From: Mycobacterium asiaticum
GTDB lineage: Bacteria; Actinomycetota; Actinomycetes; Mycobacteriales; Mycobacteriaceae
Assembly: GCF_001673635.1 (NCBI RefSeq)
Contig: NZ_LZMH01000083.1
Location: forward strand, 144,415-208,414
Direction of reading: 5' to 3'
Length of the DNA stretch: 64,000 nt
The notes beneath the pieces were generated by a model, which had not been told where the DNA came from, did no database searches, and saw only the letters and a program-made list of their open reading frames with translations. Both the position numbers and the translations under genes were made by a program. How positions within the stretch are numbered: the first letter of the stretch is position 1; each line of letters begins with the position of its first letter. Below are positions 1 to 9,087 of this stretch, piece by piece.

Positions 1-1
1 G

Positions 2-979
2 ACTATGGAGTTCTTCGAAGAGGTCGTGCCGCTGCTGGCCCGCTCCGAGGAGCAATTGACCGCGCTTACCGTCGGCATCCTCAAATACAGCCGCGACCTC
101 GCGTTCACCGCAGCCACCGCGTACGCCGACGCCGCCGAGGCGCGCGGCGCCTGGGACAGCCGGATGGAGGCCAGCGTCGTCGACGCCATTGTGCGCGGTG
201 ACACCGGGCCCGAGCTGTTGTCCCGGGCCGCCGCGCTCAACTGGGACACCACAGCGCCGGCGACGGTCGTGGTGGGCACCCCTGCCCCCGGGCGTGCCGG
301 CGCCAACGTCGACGGCAGCGAGCGGGCCAGTCAGGACGTCCGCGACATCGCCGCTCGGCACGGCCGGGCGGCCCTGACCGACGTGCACGGCACCTGGCTG
401 GTCGCGATCGTGTCCGGCCAGCTGTCGCCGACAGACAAGTTCTTGAAGGACCTGCTCGGCGCGTTCTCCGACGACCCAGTGGTGATCGGACCGACGGCGC
501 CCATGCTGACGGCGGCCTATCACAGCGCCAGCGAGGCCATTTCGGGCATGAACGCGGTGCCGGGCTGGCGCGGGGCGCCGCGGCCGGTGCTGGCCCGCGA
601 GCTGCTTCCTGAACGCGCATTGATGGGCGACGCCTCGGCGATCGTCGCATTGCACACCGACGTGATGCGCCCGCTGGCCGACGCCGGTCCGACCCTCGTC
701 GAGACTCTGGACGCTTTCTTAGATTCCGGCGGCGCGATTGAGGCTTGTGCCAGGAAGTTGTTCGTTCATCCAAACACCGTCCGCTACCGACTCAAGCGGA
801 TCACCGATTTCACCGGGCGAGATCCCACGCAGCCACGCGACGCGTATGTCCTCCGGGTGGCCGCGACGGTCGGCCAACTGAACTATCCGACCGCCAACAC
901 CAATAGCGCTAATATTCCCTTGCCGCCGCTTCCGTCCCCGGTCAGAGGGGGTATTGCGTCCAACAAGGGCGGACTGTGA
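2..979 (+). CDS. mabR: PucR-type transcriptional regulator MabR, 5' end missing
   Basis: This is the C-terminal part of a PucR/CdaR-family regulator that runs off the left edge; about 325 codons are visible against roughly 410 in the M. tuberculosis protein (from memory). The C-terminal helix-turn-helix lies near visible residues 240-290 and contains NTVRYRLKRI, the hallmark of the PucR HTH. Upstream is the diverged GGDEF-like middle region of this family. The gene sits directly before fabD, as MabR (Rv2242) does; MabR is known to bind the FAS-II promoter and act as an essential regulator of mycolate synthesis. The last ~30 residues (PLPPLPSP and on) look disordered. Identity rests on family plus synteny. 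Confidence 0.93.
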   Translation, partial: TMEFFEEVVPLLARSEEQLTALTVGILKYSRDLAFTAATAYADAAEARGAWDSRMEASVVDAIVRGDTGPELLSRAAALNWDTTAPATVVVGTPAPGRAGANVDGSERASQDVRDIAARHGRAALTDVHGTWLVAIVSGQLSPTDKFLKDLLGAFSDDPVVIGPTAPMLTAAYHSASEAISGMNAVPGWRGAPRPVLARELLPERALMGDASAIVALHTDVMRPLADAGPTLVETLDAFLDSGGAIEACARKLFVHPNTVRYRLKRITDFTGRDPTQPRDAYVLRVAATVGQLNYPTANTNSANIPLPPLPSPVRGGIASNKGGL

Positions 980-1116
980 TTTAGCCGACAGATCGCGGGT
1001 GTATCTCAAACACGTAGCTTACGGAGCTATTTTGTAGGAGGTATACAAAAACCTAAGACAAGGTTCATAATCTGTTACACCGCGCAAACCCCTCTTCACA
1101 GTGTTCTCTTAGACAC
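980..1116 (+). promoter_or_regulatory. FAS-II operon promoter region with MabR-type palindrome
   Basis: This 137-bp gap between mabR and fabD holds a perfect inverted repeat TTTTGTA (1030-1036), 7-nt spacer, TACAAAA (1044-1050). A -10-like CATAAT lies at 1066-1071, leaving roughly 40 nt of leader to the fabD GTG. The place and symmetry fit the operator of the adjacent PucR regulator; that assignment is inference supported by the known MabR-fasII promoter interaction. Confidence 0.7.
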
Positions 1117-2034
1117 GTGATTGCGTTGCTTGCTCCCGGACAGGGTTCCCAGACCGAGGGAATGCTCGCGCCGTGGCTGGAATTGCCCGGCGCGGCGGAC
1201 CAGATCGCGGCCTGGTCTCAGGCCAGCGGCCTGGATCTGGCTCGGCTGGGCACCGTCGCATCGACGGAAGAGATCACCGACACGGCGATCGCTCAACCGT
1301 TGATCGTTGCGGCGACCCTGCTCGCTCACCAGGAACTCACCCGGCGCGGCCTGCTGGCCGGTCAGGACCTCGTTGTTGCCGGTCACTCCGTCGGCGAGAT
1401 CGCGGCCTACGCGATCGCCGGTGTGCTGGCCGCCGATGACGCCGTCATGCTGGCCGCCACCCGCGGTGCCGAGATGGCCAAGGCCTGCGCAGCCGAGCCC
1501 ACCGGCATGTCCGCCGTGCTCGGTGGCGACGAGGCCGAGGTGCTGACCCGCCTCGAGCAGCTCGACCTGGTGCCGGCCAACCGCAACGCTGCCGGCCAGA
1601 TCGTGGCCGCCGGTCGCCTGACCGCGTTGGAGAAGCTCGCCGAGGACCCGCCAACCAAGGCCCGCGTCCGCGCGCTGGGCGTGGCCGGAGCGTTCCACAC
1701 CGAGTTCATGGCCCCTGCCCTGGACGGTTACGCCGCCGCGGCAGCCAAGGTCACCACGGCCGAGCCCACGGCGACGCTGCTGTCGAACTTCGACGGACAG
1801 CCGGTGGCATCCGCCGCCGCGGCGATGCAGAGCCTGGTCTCGCAGCTGACCCGTCCGGTGCGCTGGGACCTGTGCACTGCGTGGATGCGCAACAACGCAA
1901 AAGGCCCAGTGACGGCGATCGTGGAGTTCCCGCCCGCGGGCACTCTGACCGGTATCGCCAAACGCGAACTTCGGGGGGTTCCGACGCGAGCCGTCAAGTC
2001 ACCCGCAGATCTGGACGAACTGGCGAATCTCTAA
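1117..2034 (+). CDS. fabD: malonyl-CoA:ACP transacylase FabD
   Basis: Transfers malonate from malonyl-CoA to AcpM to feed FAS-II elongation of meromycolates in the cytosol. The 305-residue protein opens with IALLAPGQGSQTEGM, has the GHSVGE nucleophile elbow with Ser91, and His194 in AFHTEFM, matching the Ser/His pair of the acyltransferase family. The GTG start at 1117 is the first in frame after the promoter and gives the normal N-terminus. It is the first gene of fabD-acpM-kasA-kasB-accD6, with a 75-bp gap to acpM carrying GAAGGGA as the likely ribosome site for acpM. Confidence 0.97.
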   Translation: MIALLAPGQGSQTEGMLAPWLELPGAADQIAAWSQASGLDLARLGTVASTEEITDTAIAQPLIVAATLLAHQELTRRGLLAGQDLVVAGHSVGEIAAYAIAGVLAADDAVMLAATRGAEMAKACAAEPTGMSAVLGGDEAEVLTRLEQLDLVPANRNAAGQIVAAGRLTALEKLAEDPPTKARVRALGVAGAFHTEFMAPALDGYAAAAAKVTTAEPTATLLSNFDGQPVASAAAAMQSLVSQLTRPVRWDLCTAWMRNNAKGPVTAIVEFPPAGTLTGIAKRELRGVPTRAVKSPADLDELANL

Positions 2035-2109
2035 CCCGCCGGCTTCGCGCCAGAACCACTAAGTACGTCAAATCGGTTTACACACAACATATTACGAAGG
2101 GAACTAACT

Positions 2110-2457
2110 GTGGCCGTCAGTCAGGAAGAAATCATCGCCGGTATCGCCGAGATCATCGAAGAGGTCACCGGTATCGAGCCCTCCGAGGTCACCCCGGAGA
2201 AGTCGTTCGTCGACGACCTGGACATCGACTCGCTGTCGATGGTTGAGATCGCCGTTCAGACCGAGGACAAGTACGGCGTGAAGATCCCGGACGAGGACCT
2301 CGCCGGTCTGCGCACCGTCGGTGACGTCGTCGCCTACATCCAGAAGCTCGAGGAAGAGAACCCCGAGGCTGCCGAGGCGCTGCGCGCGAAGCTCGAGACC
2401 GAGAACCCCGAGGCCGTCGCCAACGTCAAGTCCAGGCTGGAAGCGGAGAGCAAGTGA
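2110..2457 (+). CDS. acpM: meromycolate extension acyl carrier protein AcpM
   Basis: Carries growing meromycolate chains as a phosphopantetheine thioester. The attachment Ser41 sits in DDLDIDSLSMVE. At 115 residues it is longer than a usual ACP (~80) because of the acidic C-terminal extension (EEENPEAAEALRAKLE region) typical of mycobacterial AcpM. Start is GTG at 2110 after GAAGGGA. Its TGA overlaps the kasA GTG by 4 bases (GTGA at 2454-2457), implying translational coupling. Confidence 0.97.
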   Translation: MAVSQEEIIAGIAEIIEEVTGIEPSEVTPEKSFVDDLDIDSLSMVEIAVQTEDKYGVKIPDEDLAGLRTVGDVVAYIQKLEEENPEAAEALRAKLETENPEAVANVKSRLEAESK

Positions 2458-3704
2458 CCAAGCCTTCCACTGCTAATGGCGGTTACCCCAGCGTTGTGGT
2501 AACCGCCGTCGCGGCGACGACTTCTATCGCGCCGGACATCGAGAGCACGTGGAAGGGCTTGCTGGCCGGAGAAAGCGGCATCCACGTCCTCGAAGACGAG
2601 TTCGTCACCAAGTGGGACCTACCAGCCAAGATCGGTGGCCACCTCAAGGAACCCGTCGACAACCACATGGGCCGTCTCGACTTGCGGCGCATGTCCTACG
2701 TCCAGCGGCTGGCCAAGTTGCTGAGCGGGCAGTTGTGGGAAACCGCAGGTGCTCCCGAGGTCGACCCCGACCGCTTCAGCGTCGTGGTCGGCACCGGCCT
2801 GGGCGGTGCCGAGCGGATCGTGGAGAGCTACGACCTGATGAACGAGGGCGGCCCCCGCAAGGTGTCGCCGCTCGCCGTTCAGATGATCATGCCCAACGGT
2901 GCCGCAGCCGTGGTCGGCCTGCAGCTCGGGGCCCGCGGCGGAGTTATCACTCCGGTGTCGGCCTGCTCTTCGGGCTCGGAGGCCATCGCCCACGCGTGGC
3001 GCCAGATCGTCATGGGTGACGCTGACTTCGCCGTCTGCGGCGGGGTCGAAGGGCCCATCGAGGCGCTGCCGATCGCGGCGTTCTCGATGATGCGGGCCAT
3101 GTCGACGCGAAACGACGAGCCAGAGCGCGCGTCGCGACCGTTCGACAAGGACCGGGACGGCTTCGTATTCGGCGAGGCCGGGGCGCTGATGATCATCGAG
3201 ACCGAGGAGCACGCGAAGGCCCGTGGCGCCAAGCCGCTGGCCCGGTTGATGGGTGCCGGCATCACCTCCGACGCGTTCCACATGGTTGCTCCGGACCCCA
3301 ACGGCGAACGTGCCGGCAAGGCGATGACGCGTGCGATGGAGCTGGCGGGCCTGTCCCCCAGTGACATCGACCATGTCAACGCGCACGGAACAGCGACGCC
3401 GATCGGCGATGCTGCAGAAGCCAACGCAATTCGAGCGGCTGGATGTGAATCCGCCGCTGTTTACGCGCCGAAGTCGGCGCTCGGGCACTCGATCGGCGCT
3501 GTTGGCGCGCTGGAATCGGTGCTGACGGTGCTGACCCTTCGGGACGGAGTCATTCCACCGACGCTGAATTATGAGACCCCCGATCCAGAGATCGACCTTG
3601 ATGTTGTCGCTGGCGAACCTCGTTCTGGCGAGTACCGCTACGCGATCAACAACTCGTTCGGCTTCGGTGGTCACAACGTGGCGCTCGCCTTCGGGCGCTA
3701 CTGA
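2454..3704 (+). CDS. kasA: beta-ketoacyl-ACP synthase KasA
   Basis: FAS-II condensing enzyme that elongates acyl-AcpM with malonyl-AcpM in the first rounds of meromycolate growth. The 416-residue thiolase-fold protein has nucleophile Cys171 in TPVSACSSGSEA, and the two KAS-I/II histidines in VNAHGTAT and ALGHSIGAVG, with the glycine-rich NNSFGFGGHN near the end. GTG start at 2454 overlaps acpM. It is the target family of isoniazid-era studies, thiolactomycin and indazole sulfonamides (established knowledge). About 65% similar by eye to the adjacent kasB, so the two arose by tandem duplication. Confidence 0.97.
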   Translation: MTKPSTANGGYPSVVVTAVAATTSIAPDIESTWKGLLAGESGIHVLEDEFVTKWDLPAKIGGHLKEPVDNHMGRLDLRRMSYVQRLAKLLSGQLWETAGAPEVDPDRFSVVVGTGLGGAERIVESYDLMNEGGPRKVSPLAVQMIMPNGAAAVVGLQLGARGGVITPVSACSSGSEAIAHAWRQIVMGDADFAVCGGVEGPIEALPIAAFSMMRAMSTRNDEPERASRPFDKDRDGFVFGEAGALMIIETEEHAKARGAKPLARLMGAGITSDAFHMVAPDPNGERAGKAMTRAMELAGLSPSDIDHVNAHGTATPIGDAAEANAIRAAGCESAAVYAPKSALGHSIGAVGALESVLTVLTLRDGVIPPTLNYETPDPEIDLDVVAGEPRSGEYRYAINNSFGFGGHNVALAFGRY

Positions 3705-3781
3705 GCACGGCGTCCGGCGACGACGCGGGCCCACGCGGTCCGCAGAGCTGGACAGGCACGGAAGGAACGTTTGTTACACCA

Positions 3782-5035
3782 ATGACGGAGCTGGTCACCG
3801 GGAAAACGCTCCCGAATGTGGTCGTCACCGGCATCGCCATGACGACCGCCATAGCAACTGACGCCGAGAACACATGGAAGTGTCTGCTCGACGGTCAAAG
3901 CGGGATCCGCAAGCTCGACGACCCGTTCGTCGAGGAGTTCGACCTGCCGGTCAGAATCGGCGGTCACCTGCTGGAGGAGTTCGACCATCACCTGACACGG
4001 GTCGAGCTGCGCCGCACCGGCTACCTGCAGCGGATGTCCACGGTGCTGAGTCGCCGTGTCTGGGAAAACGCCGGCTCGCCCGAGGTCGACCCGAACCGGC
4101 TGATGGTCTCCATCGGCACGGGGCTGGGCTCGTCGGAAGAGATGGTCTTCGCCTACGACGACATGCGCGCTCGGGGCATGAAGGCCGTCTCGCCGCTGGG
4201 TGTGCAGAAGTACATGCCCAACGGTGCCGCCGCGGCGGTGGGGCTGGAACGCCACGCCAAGGCCGGCGTCATCACTCCTGTGTCGGCGTGCGCGTCGGGA
4301 TCGGAGGGCATTGCCCAGGCCTGGCGCAACATCGTCTTCGGGGAAGCCGACATGGCGATCTGCGGCGGTGTCGAGACCAGGATCGAAGCGGTGCCGATCG
4401 CGGCGTTCGCCCAGATGCGCATCGTGATGTCCACCAAGAACGACGACCCGGTGGGTGCCTGCCGCCCGTTCGACCGGGATCGCAGCGGGTTCGTGTTCGG
4501 TGAGGCCGGCGCGCTGATGGTGATCGAGACCGAGGAGCACGCGAAGGCTCGGGGGGCCAATATCCTGGCCCGCATCATGGGCGCCAGCATCACCTCGGAC
4601 GGCTACCACATGGTGGCGCCGGACCCCAACGGCGAACGCGCCGGGCACGCGATGAGCCGGGCGATCCAGCTGGCCGGGATCACCCCGGCCGAGATCGACC
4701 ACGTCAACGCCCACGCCACCGGCACATCGGTTGGTGACGTGGCCGAGGGCCGGGCGATCAACAACGCGCTGGGCGGCCACAAGCCGGCCGTGTATGCGCC
4801 GAAAGCCGCTCTTGGCCACTCGGTGGGTGCGGTCGGTGCGGTGGAGTCCATCTTGACCGTGCTGGCGTTGCGGGACCAGGTCGTCCCGCCGACGCTGAAC
4901 CTGGAAAACCTCGACCCGGAGATCGATCTGGACGTGGTGGCCGGGAAGCCACGGCCCGGGAACTACCGGTTCGCCATCAACAACTCGTTCGGATTCGGCG
5001 GTCACAACGTGGCGATCGCTTTCGGGCGGTACTAG
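3782..5035 (+). CDS. kasB: beta-ketoacyl-ACP synthase KasB
   Basis: Second FAS-II condensing enzyme, known in M. tuberculosis to extend meromycolates to full length and to be needed for acid-fastness. The 417 residues include Cys170 in TPVSACASGSEG, His in VNAHATGTSVG, and ALGHSVGAVG. I chose ATG 3782 (MTELVTGK), preceded by GGAAGGAACG; the M. tuberculosis annotation uses an upstream start that is not needed here. The 77-bp gap after kasA shows no terminator, so cotranscription is likely. Confidence 0.96.
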   Translation: MTELVTGKTLPNVVVTGIAMTTAIATDAENTWKCLLDGQSGIRKLDDPFVEEFDLPVRIGGHLLEEFDHHLTRVELRRTGYLQRMSTVLSRRVWENAGSPEVDPNRLMVSIGTGLGSSEEMVFAYDDMRARGMKAVSPLGVQKYMPNGAAAAVGLERHAKAGVITPVSACASGSEGIAQAWRNIVFGEADMAICGGVETRIEAVPIAAFAQMRIVMSTKNDDPVGACRPFDRDRSGFVFGEAGALMVIETEEHAKARGANILARIMGASITSDGYHMVAPDPNGERAGHAMSRAIQLAGITPAEIDHVNAHATGTSVGDVAEGRAINNALGGHKPAVYAPKAALGHSVGAVGAVESILTVLALRDQVVPPTLNLENLDPEIDLDVVAGKPRPGNYRFAINNSFGFGGHNVAIAFGRY

Positions 5036-5114
5036 AAGGCGCGCCTACTAGAAAACGCCAAGGATCACCCGATAAAACCAGAGCAAGCATCACTGTCGAA
5101 CTAGGAGACCTGCG

Positions 5115-6536
5115 ATGACAATCATGGCCCCCGAGGCGGTTGGCGAGTCGCTCGACCCTCGCGATCCACTACTGCGTCTGAGCAACTTCTTCGACGACGG
5201 CAGCATCGAGTTGCTGCACGAGCGTGACCGCTCTGGTGTGCTGGCGGCGGCGGGCACCGTCAACGGTGTCCGCACCATCGGGTTCTGCACCGACGGCACG
5301 GTGATGGGCGGCGCCATGGGCGTCGAGGGGTGCGCCCACATCGTGAACGCCTACGACACCGCCATCGAGGAGCAGAGCCCCATCGTGGGTATCTGGCACT
5401 CCGGCGGTGCCCGGCTGGCCGAGGGCGTGCGGGCACTGCACGCAGTCGGGCAGGTCTTCGAAGCCATGATCCGTGCGTCCGGCTACATCCCGCAGATCTC
5501 GGTGGTCGTCGGCTTCGCGGCCGGCGGTGCCGCTTACGGGCCGGCGCTGACCGACGTCATCGTGATGGCGCCGGAAAGCCGCGTGTTCGTCACCGGTCCG
5601 GACGTGGTGCGCAGTGTCACCGGCGAAGACGTCGACATGGCCTCGCTCGGTGGACCCGAGACCCACCACAAGAAGTCCGGCGTGTGCCACATCGTCGCCG
5701 ACGACGAGCTCGACGCCTACGAGCGTGGTCGCCGCTTGGTCGGATTGTTCTGCCAGCAAGGTCATTTCGACCGCAGCAAGGCCGAGGCCGGCGACACCGA
5801 CATCCGGGCGTTGCTGCCCGAATCGGCGCGACGGGCCTACGACGTGCACCCGATCGTCACCGCGATCTTGGACGAGGACACTCCGTTCGACGAGTTCCAG
5901 GCCAAGTGGGCGCCGTCAATGGTGGTCGGCCTGGGCCGGCTGTCGGGTCGGACGGTCGGCGTGCTGGCCAACAACCCGCTGCGGCTGGGCGGCTGCCTGA
6001 ACTCCGAAAGTGCCGAGAAGGCAGCGCGTTTCGTGCGGCTGTGCGATGCGTTCGGTATTCCGCTGGTGGTCATCGTGGACGTGCCGGGGTATCTGCCCGG
6101 TGTCGACCAGGAGTGGGGCGGCGTGGTGCGACGCGGCGCCAAACTGCTGCACGCGTTCGGTGAGGCCACCGTGCCGCGCGTCACGCTGGTCACACGAAAG
6201 ATCTACGGCGGGGCCTACATTGCGATGAACTCGCGCTCGCTGAATGCCACCAAGGTGTTCGCCTGGCCAGACGCCGAGGTTGCCGTGATGGGCGCCAAGG
6301 CCGCCGTGGGCATCCTGCACAAGCGCAAGCTGGCCGCCGCGCCCGAGCACGAGCGCGAAGCGCTGCACGACGAGCTGGCCGCCGAGCACGAGCGCATCGC
6401 TGGTGGTGTGGACAGCGCCATCGACATCGGTGTGGTGGACGAGAAGATCGACCCATCGCACACCCGCAGCAAGCTCACCGAAGCGCTGGCCCAGGCCCCT
6501 GCCCGCCGCGGCCGCCACAAGAACATCCCGCTGTAA
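5115..6536 (+). CDS. accD6: acetyl/propionyl-CoA carboxylase beta subunit AccD6
   Basis: Carboxyltransferase subunit that with AccA3 makes malonyl-CoA for FAS-I/FAS-II. The 473-residue protein has the duplicated crotonase-fold architecture; glycine-rich oxyanion segments appear as WHSGGARLAEG in the N half and KIYGGAYIAM in the C half. ATG 5115 follows a TAGGAGA ribosome site. It closes the FAS-II operon 79 bp after kasB; in M. tuberculosis an extra internal promoter is reported for accD6. A perfect palindrome (6558-6613) lies just downstream and may end the operon. Confidence 0.96.
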   Translation: MTIMAPEAVGESLDPRDPLLRLSNFFDDGSIELLHERDRSGVLAAAGTVNGVRTIGFCTDGTVMGGAMGVEGCAHIVNAYDTAIEEQSPIVGIWHSGGARLAEGVRALHAVGQVFEAMIRASGYIPQISVVVGFAAGGAAYGPALTDVIVMAPESRVFVTGPDVVRSVTGEDVDMASLGGPETHHKKSGVCHIVADDELDAYERGRRLVGLFCQQGHFDRSKAEAGDTDIRALLPESARRAYDVHPIVTAILDEDTPFDEFQAKWAPSMVVGLGRLSGRTVGVLANNPLRLGGCLNSESAEKAARFVRLCDAFGIPLVVIVDVPGYLPGVDQEWGGVVRRGAKLLHAFGEATVPRVTLVTRKIYGGAYIAMNSRSLNATKVFAWPDAEVAVMGAKAAVGILHKRKLAAAPEHEREALHDELAAEHERIAGGVDSAIDIGVVDEKIDPSHTRSKLTEALAQAPARRGRHKNIPL

Positions 6537-6557
6537 GAGCACTCCCCTTTCTCTCGC

Positions 6558-6613
6558 GAGCAGACGCAGAATCGCACGTTTCCGACCGGAAACGTGCGAT
6601 TCTGCGTCTGCTC
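6558..6613. repeat. GAGCAGACGC palindrome, copy 1 (terminator-like)
   Basis: Perfect inverted repeat: 27-bp arms (6558-6584 and 6587-6613) around a 2-nt centre. It starts GAGCAGACGCAGAATCGCAC and ends with the complement. It lies between accD6 and the next gene on the same strand. The outer stem is shared with four other copies in this window while the inner stem differs, so pairing is kept although sequence changes. There is no T-tract, as is usual for mycobacterial hairpin terminators. Confidence 0.9.
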
Positions 6614-6664
6614 ACCCCCTATCCCCAGCGGTGACTAGCTGTAGCTGAACAGCCGCCAGAAGCT

Positions 6665-7558
6665 TTGTCTGTGCATACCGATGCAGTTGCCCTGCTTCAG
6701 AGATCGGGCGGCTTCGCTACTGCCAAGCAGCTTCTGACCGTGATGACTCGACAACAGCTTGATGTTCAGGTCAAAAAGGGTGGACTCGTCCGCGTGTGGT
6801 ACGGCGTATATGCGTCGAAAACACCAGATCTGTTGGGCCGCTTGGCGGCACTCGACATTTTCATGGGCCGCCAAGCTGTCCCGTGTTTGGGTACGGCCGC
6901 TGCGCTATACGGGTTCGACACCGAAGACACCGTTGCCATCCATGTGCTTGATCCCGGTGTGCGAATGCGTCCCACCGTCGGTCTGATGGTTCACCAACGC
7001 AGTGGTGCCCGACTACAGCGAGTTGCCGGACGTCTGGCCACCTCGCCCGCATGGACCGCGGTCGAGGTCGCCAGGCAGTTACCTCGACCGCGGGCGCTGG
7101 CAACCCTTGATGCTGCATTGCGTTCAAACCACTGCGCGCGCAACCAGATTGAAATTGCTGTGGCCGAACAGCGGGGGCGTCGAGGCATTGTTGCCGTGCG
7201 CGAACTGTTACCCTTCGCCGATGGACGCGCGGAGTCCGCAATGGAAAGCGAGGCGCGGCTCGTCATGATCGACTACGGGCTGCCGCTACCGGAACTCCAA
7301 TACCCGATCTACGGCCGTGACGGCGAACTGTGGCGAGTCGACTTCGCTTGGCCGGAAGCACGTGTGGCGGCGGAGTACGAGAGCATTGACTGGCATTCCG
7401 GTCGCACCGAGATGATGAGAGACAAAGTTCGCTTGGCCGGGATCCAGGAACTGGGGTGGACCGTTGTTCCGCTTGTAGTCACTGACGTCAGATACCGACC
7501 TCGCCGCATGGCGGAGCGCATCGCTACTCACCTCAGCCGTCCACAGATGGCCAGCTGA
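6665..7558 (+). CDS. AbiEi-like N-terminus with DUF559-type nuclease-like domain
   Basis: 297-residue protein with an N-terminal winged-helix-like region (LQRSGGFATAKQLLTVM..QLDVQVKKGGLVRVWYGVYA, residues ~8-52) resembling the AbiEi antitoxin HTH. The C-terminal segment (~195-285) resembles DUF559/Vsr-type PD-(D/E)xK folds: an E at ESEARLVM, then WRVDFAWPEARVAAEYES where D and E-x-E could bind metal. No AbiEii nucleotidyltransferase toxin partner is adjacent. The TTG at 6665 gives the longest product; GTG 6671 is an alternative. Its place after accD6 matches the uncharacterised Rv2248 slot. Function is not established; DNA binding with possible nuclease activity is inference. Confidence 0.75.
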   Translation: MSVHTDAVALLQRSGGFATAKQLLTVMTRQQLDVQVKKGGLVRVWYGVYASKTPDLLGRLAALDIFMGRQAVPCLGTAAALYGFDTEDTVAIHVLDPGVRMRPTVGLMVHQRSGARLQRVAGRLATSPAWTAVEVARQLPRPRALATLDAALRSNHCARNQIEIAVAEQRGRRGIVAVRELLPFADGRAESAMESEARLVMIDYGLPLPELQYPIYGRDGELWRVDFAWPEARVAAEYESIDWHSGRTEMMRDKVRLAGIQELGWTVVPLVVTDVRYRPRRMAERIATHLSRPQMAS

Positions 7559-7583
7559 CCGCACCAGCGCCCTCGCCCCGCGC

Positions 7584-7643
7584 GCGAGCAGACGCAGAAT
7601 CGCACGCGCGCGGCGCGCGCAGTGCGATTCTGCGTCTGCTCGC
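7584..7643. repeat. GAGCAGACGC palindrome, copy 2
   Basis: Inverted repeat with 22-bp perfect arms (7584-7605, 7622-7643) and a 16-nt alternating GC centre that can pair further. The arms share CGAGCAGACGCAGAATCGCAC with copy 1. It lies between the convergent genes ending at 7558 (+) and 7652 (-), the expected place for a bidirectional terminator. Confidence 0.9.
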
Positions 7644-7651
7644 CAAAACCC

Positions 7652-9043
7652 CTAACCGCCCACCAACAACCGCGCTTCCTCCTCGGTCTCGACCGAGGGC
7701 CCAGACCCCGGCAATGGCTTACCGGCTACCTCCGGCGTAAACAACAGCGTCACCACACCTACGCCCCCGGCGAACATCAGCATGTAAGCCGGCACCATCA
7801 CATTGCCGGTGGCCGATATCAATGCCTGGGCGATCAGCGGCGTCACACCCCCAACCGTCGATATCGACAGGTTGTACGAAATCGCCAGCGCCCCATAGCG
7901 AACCTTGGTGGGAAACAACGCGGGCAGCGCCGAGGGTGTCGTGCTGTCAAAGCACAACTCCATCAGCCCTACTAGCAGCACACCGATGAAGATCACCGGA
8001 TATGCCGAGCCGTGCAGCATCAGCAAGAACGCCGGGATCGACGCCACGATCAGCAGCCCGCACCCCGTGCGCATGATCGGTTTCACGCCGATCCGGTCCG
8101 ACAGCTTCGCTACGAACACGATCGTCGCCATCAGCACGGCCAGTGTCGCCACGATCATCACCAGCGCGGGCGTCTCCGCAACATGCACAACGGTTTTCAA
8201 GTAGGTGGGCAGGTAGCCGGTGACCATGAAGTCGGCAACCTGGGAGGTCAGCACCAGCGCAGCGCAGATCAGCATCGGCCGCCATTGCTCCACGACCGTG
8301 CGCCGGAACTGGTTGCCTTCCTCCTCGGCCTCCGCCTCCTGATGGGCTTGCTCGAAGGCCGGAGACTCGCCCAGCCGCAGCCGCATGTACAGCGCGATCA
8401 AGCCCAGCGGTCCCGCCAGCAGCAGCGGCACCCGCCACCCCCAGGCCAGCCAGTCGTCGTCGGGTAGCCACGCCTGCAGCCCGGTGACCAGGAACCCGGC
8501 CACCACGAAGCCGACCAGGTTGCCCAACGGCAGAAAGCCAACCAGCATGCCGCGCTTGCGGTCAGGTGCCTGCTCGACCAGGTAGGTCATCGCACCCACG
8601 AACTCGCCGCCGGTCGACAGACCCTGGAAGATCCGTGCGACGACAAGCAGGATCGGCGCCCAGATGCCGATCGTGCTATAGCCGGGCAGCAGGCCGCTCA
8701 TCGTCGTCCCGACCGTCATCATCATGATGGTGATCACCAGGACGCGCTTGCGGCCGATGCGGTCACCGAGCGGGCCGAAGATCATGCCGCCAATCGGCCG
8801 CACCACGAACGCCGCCGCCAGCGTGCCGAAGGTGGCGATCAGATGGACGGCGCTGGCGCTGTTGCCTGGATAGAAGACCTGGGCGATCGTAGTGGCGATG
8901 TAGCCGTAGACCCCGAAGTCGTACCACTCCATGACGTTGCCGATCGCGGTGCCCGTGATCGCTCGAGACATCGCGCTGGAATCCGTCACGGTGATCTCGT
9001 CACGCGTCCACTGCTGGGGAGGGCCAGAGGTGTTCATCGACAC
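7652..9043 (-). CDS. MHS-family (ProP-like) MFS transporter
   Basis: 463-residue proton symporter of the metabolite:H+ symporter branch of the major facilitator superfamily. About 12 hydrophobic segments are visible. The branch signatures are present: NVMEWYDFGVYGYIA at TM1, RPIGGMIFGPLGDRIGRKRVL in loop 2-3, and GGEFVGAMTYLVE in TM5. Likely substrates are small carboxylates or betaines, but this cannot be read from sequence. GTG 9043 or ATG 9037 may start it. It lies 44 bp downstream of glpD1 on the same strand and may be read with it; a link to glycerol or glycerophosphodiester uptake is only suggestive. Confidence 0.88.
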   Translation of the reverse strand: MSMNTSGPPQQWTRDEITVTDSSAMSRAITGTAIGNVMEWYDFGVYGYIATTIAQVFYPGNSASAVHLIATFGTLAAAFVVRPIGGMIFGPLGDRIGRKRVLVITIMMMTVGTTMSGLLPGYSTIGIWAPILLVVARIFQGLSTGGEFVGAMTYLVEQAPDRKRGMLVGFLPLGNLVGFVVAGFLVTGLQAWLPDDDWLAWGWRVPLLLAGPLGLIALYMRLRLGESPAFEQAHQEAEAEEEGNQFRRTVVEQWRPMLICAALVLTSQVADFMVTGYLPTYLKTVVHVAETPALVMIVATLAVLMATIVFVAKLSDRIGVKPIMRTGCGLLIVASIPAFLLMLHGSAYPVIFIGVLLVGLMELCFDSTTPSALPALFPTKVRYGALAISYNLSISTVGGVTPLIAQALISATGNVMVPAYMLMFAGGVGVVTLLFTPEVAGKPLPGSGPSVETEEEARLLVGG

Positions 9044-9087
9044 GTCTGTTACCCCTACTACAGGGGCTCGAACCAGCGGCGGCCGGG

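Noticed and set aside
2619..5005. Long open frames (371 and 435 codons) antisense to kasA and kasB
   Set aside because: They mirror codon position bias of the well-identified kas genes, have Arg/His/Gly-rich low-information products and no family match.
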